From NCBI GenBank assembly GCA_963762205.1, contig CAVXJZ010000006.1, positions 124,001 to 188,000 on the forward strand: a stretch of DNA of 64,000 nt, read 5' to 3'. Origin of the DNA: VRUE01 sp963762205. GTDB lineage: Bacteria > Actinomycetota > Thermoleophilia > Solirubrobacterales > 70-9. Shown piece by piece: positions 43,629 to 52,187 of the stretch (its first letter is position 1; each line of letters opens with the position of its first letter). The notes under the pieces are model-generated. The model did not search any database. It had not been told where the DNA came from and saw only the letters and a list, made by a program, of their open reading frames with translations. The translations under genes and the position numbers were made by a program.

Positions 43629-45839
43629 TCAGCCCGCGGCCGCGGCCAGGTGCTCCGCGGTGCGCGCCGAGTGCCGCTCGCGTAACTCCTTCTGGACGCT
43701 GCGAGCCGCGCCCCCCGCCGGCAGGCGCCGGGTCCAGACCCCGTCGGCGTCGAGGTCCCAGGCGTTCGCGTCGTCGGCGAAGCAGCGCTCGAGGACGTCA
43801 AGCAGCTCGGCACGCAGCTCCGGGTCCTCGACCGGTGCGACCAGCTCGACCCGGCTGTCGAGGTTGCGCGGCATCAGGTCGGCGGACCCCATCAGCACCC
43901 GCGCCTCCTCCCCGCGCTGGAAGGCGTAGACCCTGGAGTGCTCGAGGAAGCGCCCGACGATCGAGACCACACTGATGTTCTCCGAGATCCCCGGGACTCC
44001 CGGCCGCAGGCAGCAGATGCCGCGCACGTTGAGGTCGACCGTGACCCCCGCCTGGGAGGCCTCGTACAGGGCCCGGATGCAAGCCGCGTCGACGAGCGAG
44101 TTCATCTTCAGGGCGATCCGGGCCGCCTCGCCGGCTCGATGGGCGGCGACCGTCGCCTCGATCTCCCCGAGGATGCGGCTGCGCATCGTCGTCGGCGAGA
44201 CCAGCACCTTGCGGTACTCGGCCGGCCGGCCGTAGCCGGTCAGGAAGTTGAACATCTCGGCGACGTCGGCCCCGATCTCGGGGTCGGCGGTGAAGAGGCC
44301 GATGTCGGTGTAGAGGCGCGCCGTCGTCGGGTTGTAGTTGCCGGTGCCGATGTGGACGTACTCGCGCACCCGGTCGCCCTCGCGCCGCGCGACGAGCACC
44401 GCCTTGACGTGCGTCTTCAGGCCCGGGATGCCGTAGACCACGTGCACGCCCGACTCCTCAAGCGACTTCGCCCAGTGGATGTTCGCCTCCTCGTCGAAAC
44501 GGGCTTTGAGCTCGACCATGCAGACCGCCTGCTTGCCCCGTTCGGACGCGCGGATCAGCGAGGGGACGAGCGGCGAGTCGTCGCTGGTGCGGTACACCGT
44601 CTGCTTGATCGCCAACACCTGCGGGTCGGCGACGGCCTGCTCGACGAAGCCCTCGACCGAGGTCGCGAACGAGTCGTAGGGATGGTGGACGAGGATGTCG
44701 CCCTGGCGGATCGCCGCGAAGATGTCGACGGGCTCCTCGTCCTCTCCCTGCAGACGGGCCTGGGTGACGGGGGTCCAGGGCTCGTAACGCAGCTCGGCGT
44801 GGCCGGGCACGTCGGTGACCTTGCCGAGGTCGCCGAGGTCGATCAGGCCGTCGACGTCGTAGACCTCGCGCTCCTCGAGCCGAAGCGCGTCGATCAGCTG
44901 TTCGCGCAGCTTCGGGTTCATCCCGGCCGCGATCTCGAGCCGCACGACCTCGCCGAAGCGGCGGCGACGGATCTCGTCCTGAACCGCCTGCAGCAGGTCG
45001 TCGGCCTCGTCGGAGACGTTGAAGTCCGCGTCGCGGGTGACCCGGAAGTAGCCGTGGTCGACGACCTCGGTGCCGGGAAACAGGGCATCGAGGTTGGCGG
45101 CGATCGCCTCCTCGAGGGGGACGAACGCCGTCCCCTCCTCTCCGAGCGGCAGGAAGCGCCCGAGCAACTCCTTCGGCACCTTCACCCGGGCGATGATCTC
45201 CGTCCCGGCCTCGGGGTCGCGGAGCAGCACGCCGAGGCTGAGAGAGAGGTTCGAGATGTAGGGGAAGGGACGGCCGAGGCCGATGACCAGGGGCGTCAGG
45301 GCCGGAAAGATCTGCTCGTGGAAGCGACTGTCGACCTCGCTCCGCTCGGCCGGGGTCGCCGAGTCGAGCGAGACGATGCGGATCCCCTCCTCCTCCAGGG
45401 AGGGGCGGAGGGTGCCGTCGAAGCAGCGATGCAGGCGCCGGTCGAGCTCCAGCACACGGGCCTGGATCGCGTCGATCTGCTCGCCCGGCGCCAGGCCGTC
45501 GGGGCCGCGGGCGTCGATCCCGGCGTCGAGCTGGTCGAAGAGGCCGGCGACGCGGACCATGAAGAACTCGTCGAGGTTGGAGGAGTAGATCGCGCAGAAC
45601 CTGAGCCTCTCGAGCAGAGGCACGTCCGGGTCCTCGGCGAGTTCGAGGACCCGCTGGTTGAAATCGAGCCAGGAGAGCTCGCGATTGAAGTAGGAGGAGG
45701 GATCGTCGATCTCGTGATCGTACCCGGGCACCTTCGTCGGTCCGGCCGGCTCAGGCGGCGCGGGCGACGGCTTGCCGCGCGGCCGTCCCGAGCGCCCGGC
45801 GGTAGCCGGCGGCGAGCTGCTCGAGGGCCGGCAGAGCAT
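43629..45839 (-). CDS. ppk1: Polyphosphate kinase 1
   Basis: Ppk1 reversibly makes polyphosphate from ATP. The N-terminal domain (SYFNRELSWLDFNQRVLELA, YSSNLDEFFMVRVAG) is followed by the phospholipase-D-like catalytic domains with the two histidine regions HVVYGIPGLKTHVKAVLV and YVHIGTGNYNPTTARLYTDI. The ATG at 45839 gives 736 residues with a short Pro/Ser-rich leader; the conserved part begins about 40 residues later, so the exact start is uncertain. It lies beside CHAD, ppx and pst genes. Confidence 0.94.
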   Translation of the reverse strand: MLCRPSSSSPPATAGRSGRPRGKPSPAPPEPAGPTKVPGYDHEIDDPSSYFNRELSWLDFNQRVLELAEDPDVPLLERLRFCAIYSSNLDEFFMVRVAGLFDQLDAGIDARGPDGLAPGEQIDAIQARVLELDRRLHRCFDGTLRPSLEEEGIRIVSLDSATPAERSEVDSRFHEQIFPALTPLVIGLGRPFPYISNLSLSLGVLLRDPEAGTEIIARVKVPKELLGRFLPLGEEGTAFVPLEEAIAANLDALFPGTEVVDHGYFRVTRDADFNVSDEADDLLQAVQDEIRRRRFGEVVRLEIAAGMNPKLREQLIDALRLEEREVYDVDGLIDLGDLGKVTDVPGHAELRYEPWTPVTQARLQGEDEEPVDIFAAIRQGDILVHHPYDSFATSVEGFVEQAVADPQVLAIKQTVYRTSDDSPLVPSLIRASERGKQAVCMVELKARFDEEANIHWAKSLEESGVHVVYGIPGLKTHVKAVLVARREGDRVREYVHIGTGNYNPTTARLYTDIGLFTADPEIGADVAEMFNFLTGYGRPAEYRKVLVSPTTMRSRILGEIEATVAAHRAGEAARIALKMNSLVDAACIRALYEASQAGVTVDLNVRGICCLRPGVPGISENISVVSIVGRFLEHSRVYAFQRGEEARVLMGSADLMPRNLDSRVELVAPVEDPELRAELLDVLERCFADDANAWDLDADGVWTRRLPAGGAARSVQKELRERHSARTAEHLAAAAG

Positions 45840-45914
45840 GCCGGTGGGTGGCGGTTCTCGATCGAAGGAGCGGGAAAGGCGCCGTGAAGATCCGGTGACC
45901 GCACCTCTTCCCTG

Positions 45915-45949
45915 GCGAGTTTCCGACGCATGCGGTCGGAAACTCGCCG
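45915..45949. repeat. 14-bp hairpin, second copy of the 3007 element
   Basis: GGCGAGTTTCCGAC pairs with GTCGGAAACTCGCC over 7 nt. Compared with 3007-3041 the sixth stem pair is swapped C-G to G-C, a compensatory change. It lies between divergent genes, where a simple terminator is not expected. Confidence 0.6.
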
Positions 45950-45970
45950 ACCGGCCGGCGGTTCGGCTTG

Positions 45971-45976
45971 TACGGT
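45971..45976 (+). promoter_or_regulatory. -10 element for a leaderless GNAT gene
   Basis: TACGGT, then 8 nt, then ATG at 45985. Confidence 0.5.
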
Positions 45977-45984
45977 TTCGCGGA

Positions 45985-46473
45985 ATGGCGCGCGCGGGCG
46001 AGGAGCTGACGATCAGACCGGTGAGCGAGGAGGACGTGGGAACCCTCTTCGAGCTGATCCTCGAGCTCGCCGAGTACGAGAAGCGGGGCGACGAAGTGAA
46101 CGGCGACCCCGGGCGGCTCGCGCACTCGCTCTTCGAGGCGCGCACAGCGGAGGCCCTGCTCGCCGAGGTCGGAGGCGAGGCCGTCGGCCACGCGATCTTC
46201 TGCGGCACCTTCTCCAGCTTCGAGTGCCTGGGCGGGGTCTGGATCGAGGACATCTTCGTGCGGCCGAGCAGCCGCCGGGCGGGAATCGGCCGGGCGCTGT
46301 TCGCGCGGGTCGCGGCGCTCGCGGTCGAGCGCGGCTGCCCGAGGGTGGAATGGGCGGCCCTGGACTGGAACGAGCTGGCCCTCGGCTTCTACGACGGGCT
46401 CGGCGCCAGGCGGATGGACGAGTGGCGGATGCTGAGGCTCGAGGGCGAGGCGCTGGAGCGGCTGGCGGGCTGA
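45985..46473 (+). CDS. GNAT-family N-acetyltransferase
   Basis: This 162-residue protein resembles diamine acetyltransferases: GEELTIRPVSEEDVGTLFEL at the start, the acetyl-CoA loop VRPSSRRAGIGRALFARVAA, and the C-terminal LDWNELALGFYDGLGARRMD with a catalytic-type Tyr. Polyamines or amino acids are possible substrates. It converges on the CHAD genes, and a hairpin separates them. Confidence 0.9.
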   Translation: MARAGEELTIRPVSEEDVGTLFELILELAEYEKRGDEVNGDPGRLAHSLFEARTAEALLAEVGGEAVGHAIFCGTFSSFECLGGVWIEDIFVRPSSRRAGIGRALFARVAALAVERGCPRVEWAALDWNELALGFYDGLGARRMDEWRMLRLEGEALERLAG

Positions 46474-46518
46474 GCCTAGTCGCGTCGGTCGCCCTATGAG
46501 CGACCTACGCGACTAGGC
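46474..46518. terminator. Bidirectional hairpin terminator
   Basis: GCCTAGTCGCGT pairs exactly with ACGCGACTAGGC, and an inner GGTCGC/GCGACC extends the stem. It starts right after the GNAT stop and covers the last codons of the convergent CHAD gene. Confidence 0.7.
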
Positions 46519-46927
46519 GACCGAGGCGGTCGAGCGTGCCCTGCGTCTCGTCCGCCGCCCAAAGCTCCCGGAAGCGCGCGAAGAGCAGCTCGCGGCGCGT
46601 GCGCAGGAGGCTCTCGAGCGAGGCGATTTCGGCAACCCTGGGGAGCATCACGTCGCAGTCGTGAATGTCGCCGAGCACGCCCTGCAGCTCCCTCGCGACG
46701 CGGCGCGCGCGCGCCGCGTCGGGACCGAGGCAGGACTCGGTTATGTCGAGCACATAGCGCAGGCGTTTGGCGGCGATCCGCATGTCGTGCTGCGCGGTCC
46801 CGGCGCCGGGCTCGAGCGCCGCGGCGGCCAGCCCGCAGAGCTCGTCGAGCCGGGTCGCGACGATCCGCGCCGCGTTGGGGCGCAGTGGCTCGCCGGGCTT
46901 CAGGCCCTTGACCTTGCGGGCCTTCAT
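46505..46927 (-). CDS. CHAD domain, second half
   Basis: This 140-residue protein has the CHAD signature TAQHDMRIAAKRLRYVLDI and LQGVLGDIHDCDVMLPRV. A normal CHAD domain has two such helical bundles in one chain of about 300 residues; here the second bundle has its own ATG that overlaps the previous gene's stop by ATGA. CHAD domains bind polyphosphate. Whether the split is real or due to an indel cannot be told, but the clean ATGA favours a real split. Confidence 0.85.
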   Translation of the reverse strand: MKARKVKGLKPGEPLRPNAARIVATRLDELCGLAAAALEPGAGTAQHDMRIAAKRLRYVLDITESCLGPDAARARRVARELQGVLGDIHDCDVMLPRVAEIASLESLLRTRRELLFARFRELWAADETQGTLDRLGRLVA

Positions 46928-47400
46928 CCGCGGGCCGCCCCGGCCAGCTCGGAGAGCTCCGCCCGCAGCGAGAGGAGGTGCTCCTCGGACAGGTGCGGGC
47001 CCAGATCCCGGTTCGCCCGCAGCTGCTCTTCTCGAAGGCCGGCGAGCAGGACCTCCAGCCTCCCCCGGTCCGCCGCCGGTGCCTCGTCCAGGAAGCCCTC
47101 GAGAAAGGCGATCGAGACGTCGCGGTCGCGGCGCTCGCCGAGCGCCCCGGCCAGCGCCTTGACCTGCCTCAGCGCCAGCCGGTGGCGCTTGCGCGGGAAG
47201 CAGGGCCGGAACACCTCGAGCGCCGCCCGCAGGCGACGGGTGGCGACCCGCATGTCGTGGAGGGGCTCGACGTCGGCGAGGTTGAGGACGCCGGCGGAGT
47301 GCTCGAAGACCTCGGCGGCGCGGACCTCCACCACTCTCGCAGCCGCCAGCCGGAACTCCTCGTCGCAGTCGAGGCCGGGAACTTCGCGGGCGCGTGCCAC
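46924..47400 (-). CDS. CHAD domain, first half
   Basis: This 158-residue protein has the CHAD signature PLHDMRVATRRLRAALEVFR and LAGALGERRDRDVSIAFLE, and ends cleanly before the second half. Basic residues on these helices form the polyphosphate-binding face in known CHAD proteins. The GTG at 47400 lies 6 nt after TAGCCT. It lies between ppx and ppk, fitting a polyphosphate role. Confidence 0.86.
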   Translation of the reverse strand: MARAREVPGLDCDEEFRLAAARVVEVRAAEVFEHSAGVLNLADVEPLHDMRVATRRLRAALEVFRPCFPRKRHRLALRQVKALAGALGERRDRDVSIAFLEGFLDEAPAADRGRLEVLLAGLREEQLRANRDLGPHLSEEHLLSLRAELSELAGAARG

Positions 47401-47406
47401 GCGCGG

Positions 47407-47412
47407 AGGCTA
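47407..47412 (-). promoter_or_regulatory. -10 element for the leaderless CHAD gene pair
   Basis: On the reverse strand TAGCCT, then 6 nt, then GTG at 47400. Confidence 0.5.
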
Positions 47413-47452
47413 GACGAGCAGTGACCTGATTTCCAGGGGAAAAGCGAGCTCG

Positions 47453-48361
47453 CTAGGCGGCCAGGCGCTCCGGCGAGGAGCCGTTGGCGTTGCCGTTGAG
47501 CAGGTCGAGGACGACGCCCTCGCGCAGCCCGCCCTTGCCGATCTGCAGCGGCTGCCCGAGCAGCTCGGAGAGCTTCTCGAGGAGCAGCACGCCGGTGGCG
47601 AGGATGCGGACCCGTTCCGGGTCGAGCTCGAAGCGCCGCGCCACCTCGGCTGCGGGGTCGCCGCAGAGGACGCGCACCCCCCGCTCCAGGGTCTCGTACT
47701 CGAGCACGGCGCCGACCAGCCTGCGCAGCGAGGTCGCCGAGCCGCCAACGGCGACCGCCTGCGCCGGGTGCTCGATCTCGACCCCGTCGAAGAGGTCGTC
47801 GATGCGGTCGCGGACCTTTCGTATCTCGCTCGCCGAGGGCGGGTCGGAGGCAAGCAGCTCGTCGGCCAGCACGCCCGAGCCGACCTTCCATGAGCGGACC
47901 TCCCGCGCCCCGCCGGGAACGGTCCCGAGGATCACCTCGGTCGAACCCCCGCCGACGTCGACGACGCCGACGGTTCCGGCGACGGGGTGGCCGAGGGTCT
48001 TGGTCGCGCCGATGAAGGAGAGCCGCCCCTCCTCCTCGTCGCTGAGGACGTCCACCTCGACGCCGGCCGCCTCGGCGATCTCCTTCGCCGCCGCTGCGCC
48101 ATTGGTCGCCTCGCGCACGGCGGCGGTGGCGACGGCGCGGATCGTCTCGGCGCCCAGCTCGCGGGCGAGGCGGACCTGGGTGGCGACGACCTCGGCGACC
48201 TCGGCGACCTTCCCGGGGAGGATCGCGCCGTCCTCGTCGATCGCCTTGTTGATGCGGGTGTAGGCGCGCTGCTCCATCACCTTCTTCAACTGGCCGTCCA
48301 CGGGCTCGGCGACGAGCACGCGGGTCGTGTTGGAGCCGATGTCGATGGCAGCGCAGAGCAT
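47453..48361 (-). CDS. Ppx/GppA phosphatase (exopolyphosphatase)
   Basis: About 302 residues with the actin-like ATPase fold: AIDIGSNTTRVLVAEPVDGQ, ATAAVREATNG, VGVVDVGGGSTEVILG and AVGGSATSLRRL. This is the short form without the C-terminal HD domain, as in many actinobacterial Ppx proteins. It removes terminal phosphate from polyphosphate or ppGpp. An in-frame ATG at 48379 with GGGAGG directly before it is an alternative start. It opposes Ppk1 functionally. Confidence 0.9.
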   Translation of the reverse strand: MLCAAIDIGSNTTRVLVAEPVDGQLKKVMEQRAYTRINKAIDEDGAILPGKVAEVAEVVATQVRLARELGAETIRAVATAAVREATNGAAAAKEIAEAAGVEVDVLSDEEEGRLSFIGATKTLGHPVAGTVGVVDVGGGSTEVILGTVPGGAREVRSWKVGSGVLADELLASDPPSASEIRKVRDRIDDLFDGVEIEHPAQAVAVGGSATSLRRLVGAVLEYETLERGVRVLCGDPAAEVARRFELDPERVRILATGVLLLEKLSELLGQPLQIGKGGLREGVVLDLLNGNANGSSPERLAA

Positions 48362-48418
48362 CCCGAGGGTGCTCTGCATCCTCCCAGACAGCTCGGATCT
48401 CACACGCAACGTGTGGGT

Positions 48419-48476
48419 GATCCGGAGAGGGAGGCCGAGAACGTAAACCTCGCCCGCAGGCCCCCCTCTCCGGATC
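48419..48476. terminator. Hairpin after the pst-phoU operon
   Basis: GATCCGGAGAGG pairs with CCTCTCCGGATC, extended by GGCC/GGCC. It lies 3 nt past the phoU stop on the reverse strand. Confidence 0.6.
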
Positions 48477-48478
48477 GG

Positions 48479-49168
48479 CTACGCGCTCGGGTGGGAGGCG
48501 TCCTCGAACTCCCGGAAGAGCCCGGTGACGACGTAGGCGACCTGCTCGCCGATGTCGACCGCGTTGTCGCCGATCCGCTCGATCGCCCGGGCGGCGAGCA
48601 GCATCGTCATCGCCCACTCGCGCCGGTCGGCGTCGTCGCCGATCTCCAGCGCCAGGCGGAAGCTGTCCCGGTTGAGGTTGTCGACGACGTCGTCTTGGCG
48701 GACCAGGTCGCGCGCCATCTCCACGTCCCGCTCCTCGAAGGAGCGCTTCGCCTGGCTGATCAGGGTGCGGCTCTGACGCCCCATGGCCAGGATCAGCTTG
48801 ACCATCTCCCCGTCCGCCGGCGGCTGGTTGCCGGAGAGCGGGATCATCTTGCAGATGTTCACGCACTGGTCGCCCATCCGCTCGACGCTCTTGAGCACGT
48901 GCAGCAGGGCCGAGATCAGGCGCAGGTCGGTGGCCACCGGGGACTGGGTCGCGAGCAGCGCGATCAGGCTCTGGTGGACCTCGAGGTAGCGCCCGTCGAT
49001 GCGGTCGTCGTCGGCGATCACCAGCCCCGCCAACTCGACGTCCTGGTGCTCGACCGCCTCGACCGTGCGGTCGAGGGCCGAGCTGACAAGGTCGAGTCCG
49101 CCGAGGGCGGACGCCTCGAGCTGCCCGAGTTCTTCCTGGTATTCGACGCGGATGCCGGCGGGCGTCAT
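48479..49168 (-). CDS. phoU: Phosphate-signalling regulator PhoU
   Basis: This 229-residue protein has two three-helix bundles with metal-binding motifs (DDDRIDGRYLEVHQSLIALL, ERMGDQCVNICKMI, QDDVVDNLNRDSFRLALEIG, ERIGDNAVDIGEQVAYVVTG). PhoU links Pst transport status to the phosphate two-component system. Its ATG overlaps the pstB stop by ATGA, ending the pst operon. Confidence 0.95.
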   Translation of the reverse strand: MTPAGIRVEYQEELGQLEASALGGLDLVSSALDRTVEAVEHQDVELAGLVIADDDRIDGRYLEVHQSLIALLATQSPVATDLRLISALLHVLKSVERMGDQCVNICKMIPLSGNQPPADGEMVKLILAMGRQSRTLISQAKRSFEERDVEMARDLVRQDDVVDNLNRDSFRLALEIGDDADRREWAMTMLLAARAIERIGDNAVDIGEQVAYVVTGLFREFEDASHPSA

Positions 49169-50064
49169 CCGAACCGCCCGCTGACGTAGTCCTCCGTCGC
49201 TTTCTGGGACGGGCTGGTGAAGATCGCCTCCGTCGCCCCGACCTCGACCAGCCGGCCCGGCCTGCCGGTCTCCTCGAGGTTGAAGAACGCGGTGACGTCG
49301 CTGGCCCGCGCCGCCTGCTGCATGTTGTGGGTGACGATCGCGATCGTGTACTTGGTCTTCAGGTCCTGGATCAGCTCCTCGATCGCCAGGGTCGCGACCG
49401 GGTCGAGCGCCGAGCAGGGCTCGTCCATGAGCAGCACCTCGGGCTCGACCGCCGTCGCCCGCGCGATGCAGAGCCGCTGCTGCTGGCCGCCGGAGAGACC
49501 GGTGCCAGGCCTGTCGAGGCGGTCCTTGACCTCGTCCCAGAGATGGGCGCCGCGCAGCGCCCGCTCGACCACCTCGTCCCTCTCGGACTTCTTCACGCGG
49601 CTCGCGTTGAGGGTGAGCCCGGCGGCGACGTTCTCGTAGACCGACATCGTCGGGAACGGGTTGGGCGCCTGGAAGACCATGCCCACCAGCCGCCTCACCT
49701 CGACCGGGTCGACGCCCTTCGCGTAGATGTCCTGGCCGTCGAGGGTGATCCGCCCCTCGACGCGGGCGCCGACCGTGAGCTCGTGCATGCGGTTGAGCGA
49801 GCGCAGGAAGGTCGTCTTCCCGCACCCCGAGGAGCCGATCAGCGCCGTCACCTTGTTCGGCTCGATCGCCATCGTCACGTTCTCGACCGCGTGGAAGTCG
49901 CCGTAGAAGAGGTTGAGGGCCCTGGTCTCGATCGTCTTCGCGAGCCGCCCGCCCGCGGTCGCCGGCTCGGGCAGCGACGCGCCCGGTTGCGGCGGCGCCC
50001 CCCCGACGGGTGCCTCGCGTCCCGTGCCCGCCTCGGTTCGGGCGGCTTCGGTCGGTCCTGACAT
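49165..50064 (-). CDS. pstB: Phosphate ABC transporter ATP-binding protein PstB
   Basis: Walker A LIGSSGCGKTTFLRSLNRMH, Q-loop FQAPNPFPTMS, signature GLSGGQQQRLCIARA, Walker B VLLMDEPCSALDP and switch His in IVTHNMQQAARASD. About 299 residues with a variable Pro/Ala-rich N-terminus. AAAGGAGA precedes the ATG at 50064; a GTG 8 codons earlier is also open. Confidence 0.95.
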   Translation of the reverse strand: MSGPTEAARTEAGTGREAPVGGAPPQPGASLPEPATAGGRLAKTIETRALNLFYGDFHAVENVTMAIEPNKVTALIGSSGCGKTTFLRSLNRMHELTVGARVEGRITLDGQDIYAKGVDPVEVRRLVGMVFQAPNPFPTMSVYENVAAGLTLNASRVKKSERDEVVERALRGAHLWDEVKDRLDRPGTGLSGGQQQRLCIARATAVEPEVLLMDEPCSALDPVATLAIEELIQDLKTKYTIAIVTHNMQQAARASDVTAFFNLEETGRPGRLVEVGATEAIFTSPSQKATEDYVSGRFG

Positions 50065-50091
50065 CTCGTCCCGTCTCCTTTTCTCCACCGG

Positions 50092-51153
50092 CTATTTGGC
50101 CTCGGTCTTGTAGCGCTTGTACACGAGTCGGGCCACCAGGTTCAGAGCCATGACGATCAGGATAAGCAGCAGCGCCGCCGCCCAGGCCCGCTCGTAGGAC
50201 GCCTCTTTCATCACACCCGGCGTCCGGTACTCGCTGTAGGCGTAGACCGCCAGGTTCTGCATCCGGCCCTGGAAGGGATTGGTGTTGATCGAGTCGATCA
50301 CCCCCGTGGTGACCAGCAGCGGCGCGGTCTCGCCGATGATGCGGGCGGTGGCGATCATCACGCCGGTGATCAGGCCGGCGAAGGCGGTCGGCAGGACGAC
50401 CTTGACGATCGTCCGCCACTTCGGCGTGCCGAGCGCGTAGGAGGCTTCGCGCAGATGGTTGGGGACGATCTTGAGGACCTCCTCCGAGGTCCTGATCACG
50501 ATCGGGATCATCAGCACCGAGAGCGCGACCGAGCCCATCAGCCCCATGCGGACACCGGGGCCGAAGAAGATCGCGAAGAGCGCGTAGGCGAACAGCCCGG
50601 CGACGATCGAGGGGATGCCGGTCATCACGTCGACGAAGAAGGTCAGGGCCTTGCGCAGGCGGCTGGTGCCGCCGTACTCGGTCAGGTAGATCGCCGCCAT
50701 GATCCCGATCGGGACCGAGATCGCCGCCGCGACGCCGGTGATCACCAGCGTGCCGACCAGGGCGTGGGCGGCGCCGCCGCCGCCGACGAAGCCGCGGGCC
50801 GAGCTGGTGACGAATTCCAGGTCGAGGCCGGGGATGCCACGCTTGGCGACCTCGAAGACCAGTGAGAGCAGCGGGATAAGGGCGAGCGCGAAGGCGGCGG
50901 CGATCAGCAGCGTCATCGTGCGGTCGACGGCCCGCCGTCTCCCCTCCACCGCCCGCGCCCAGGCGAAGATCGCGACGAGCGAGACCAGCGTCGTGAGGAC
51001 CAGCGTGAGGGCGACGCTGAAGGAGTCGAGGGCGAGCAACACCGCCGCCGAGCCGACCGCGGAGCCGCCGACCACCGCGTAGGTTGCCCAGCCCGGGAGC
51101 AGGCCGCTCCCCAGCGCCGGCGGTCCGCCGATCGGCGTGCTCGCGGACTCCAT
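50092..51153 (-). CDS. pstA: Phosphate ABC transporter permease PstA
   Basis: This 353-residue permease has a long N-terminal extension with two extra helices, then the PstA core: VGTLVITGVAAAISVPIGIM, FVDVMTGIPSIVAGLFAYAL and the EAA loop REASYALGTPKWRTIVKVVL. Its ATG overlaps the pstC stop as TGATG. Confidence 0.94.
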   Translation of the reverse strand: MESASTPIGGPPALGSGLLPGWATYAVVGGSAVGSAAVLLALDSFSVALTLVLTTLVSLVAIFAWARAVEGRRRAVDRTMTLLIAAAFALALIPLLSLVFEVAKRGIPGLDLEFVTSSARGFVGGGGAAHALVGTLVITGVAAAISVPIGIMAAIYLTEYGGTSRLRKALTFFVDVMTGIPSIVAGLFAYALFAIFFGPGVRMGLMGSVALSVLMIPIVIRTSEEVLKIVPNHLREASYALGTPKWRTIVKVVLPTAFAGLITGVMIATARIIGETAPLLVTTGVIDSINTNPFQGRMQNLAVYAYSEYRTPGVMKEASYERAWAAALLLILIVMALNLVARLVYKRYKTEAK

Positions 51154-52109
51154 CACTGGATGTTCTGGCGCGAGATGATCCAGCGCGCGCCGAGGTTGGT
51201 GACGAGGGTGATCGCGAAGAGCACAAGGCCCGACGCGATCAGCGTGTTGACGGCGAGGCCCGAGGACTCGGGGAAGTCGAGGGCGATGTTGGCGGCGATC
51301 GTCGACGGGTTCGCCTGGCTGATCAGGTTGAAGGTGACGATGCCCGAGACGGAGAGGATGATCGTCACCGCCATCGTCTCGCCGAGCGCCCTGCCGAGGC
51401 CGAGCATCGCGCCGCTGATGATCGAGGACTTGCCGAACGGCAGCACCGTCATGCGCAGCATCTCCCAGCGGGTGGCGCCGAGCGCCAGCGCCCCTTCCTG
51501 GAGTTTCTTCGGAGTCTGGCCGAATACCTCGCGGGCGACGGCGGAGACGATCGGCAGGATCATCACCGCCAGGACCAGCCCGGCGACCAGCATCGTGCGG
51601 CCCGTGGCCGAGGCCGGCCCCTCGAAGAAGGGGATGAAGCCGAGCTTCTCTTCCAGCCACTTCATCGGGCCGACGGCAGCCGGCCCGAGGACGAAGATCC
51701 CCCAGAGCCCGTAGACGATGCTGGGGATCGCCGCCAGGAGGTCGACCAGGTAGCCGAGCAGGAGGACGAGCCGCCGGGGCGCGATGTGGCTGATGAAGAG
51801 GGCGACGGCGACCGCGAGCGGGACCGCGATCACGACGGCGATCGTCGCCGCCAGCACCGTCCCGAAGGCGAGCGGCGCGATGTAGTCGACCAGGCTCTTG
51901 TTCTCCGGCAGGCTGTCGCTGCTCGCTTCGACCGCCGGCAGCGCTTCGATGACGAGGAAGATCGCGACCCCGGCGAGCAGCGCCAGGATCGTGACGCCGG
52001 CCGCCGTCGCCGCGTTGGAGAAGACGCGGTCGCCCAGGCGCCGTCTGCCGCCGGACGCCGCCGCCAGGATCTGTCCCGCGTTGGTGGTGGTGTCGGTGTG
52101 CGCCTCCAA
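51153..52109 (-). CDS. pstC: Phosphate ABC transporter permease PstC
   Basis: This 318-residue permease has DLLAAIPSIVYGLWGIFVLG and the EAA loop LQEGALALGATRWEMLRMTV, with GRALGETMAVTIILS near the C-terminus. The start is a TTG at 52109 with weak ribosome signals; a hairpin (52132-52158) separates it from pstS, so its expression may be set below that of pstS. Confidence 0.94.
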   Translation of the reverse strand: MEAHTDTTTNAGQILAAASGGRRRLGDRVFSNAATAAGVTILALLAGVAIFLVIEALPAVEASSDSLPENKSLVDYIAPLAFGTVLAATIAVVIAVPLAVAVALFISHIAPRRLVLLLGYLVDLLAAIPSIVYGLWGIFVLGPAAVGPMKWLEEKLGFIPFFEGPASATGRTMLVAGLVLAVMILPIVSAVAREVFGQTPKKLQEGALALGATRWEMLRMTVLPFGKSSIISGAMLGLGRALGETMAVTIILSVSGIVTFNLISQANPSTIAANIALDFPESSGLAVNTLIASGLVLFAITLVTNLGARWIISRQNIQ

Positions 52110-52131
52110 GCTCAGCTTCCCGGAACGGAAA

Positions 52132-52158
52132 GGGGGCCCCGCACCCGCCGGGGCCCCC
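52132..52158. terminator. Perfect 10-bp GC hairpin between pstS and pstC
   Basis: GGGGGCCCCG pairs with CGGGGCCCCC over 7 nt, 29 nt after the pstS stop. It is a likely attenuator that lets the binding protein be made in excess of the permeases. Confidence 0.6.
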
Positions 52159-52187
52159 TCGCCGTCATGCGACCGGATCCGCTCCCA

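Noticed and set aside
46505..47400. Treating the two CHAD halves as one frameshifted gene
   Set aside because: The second half has its own ATG with an exact ATGA overlap, as in other coupled pairs here, so a true split is the better reading for now.
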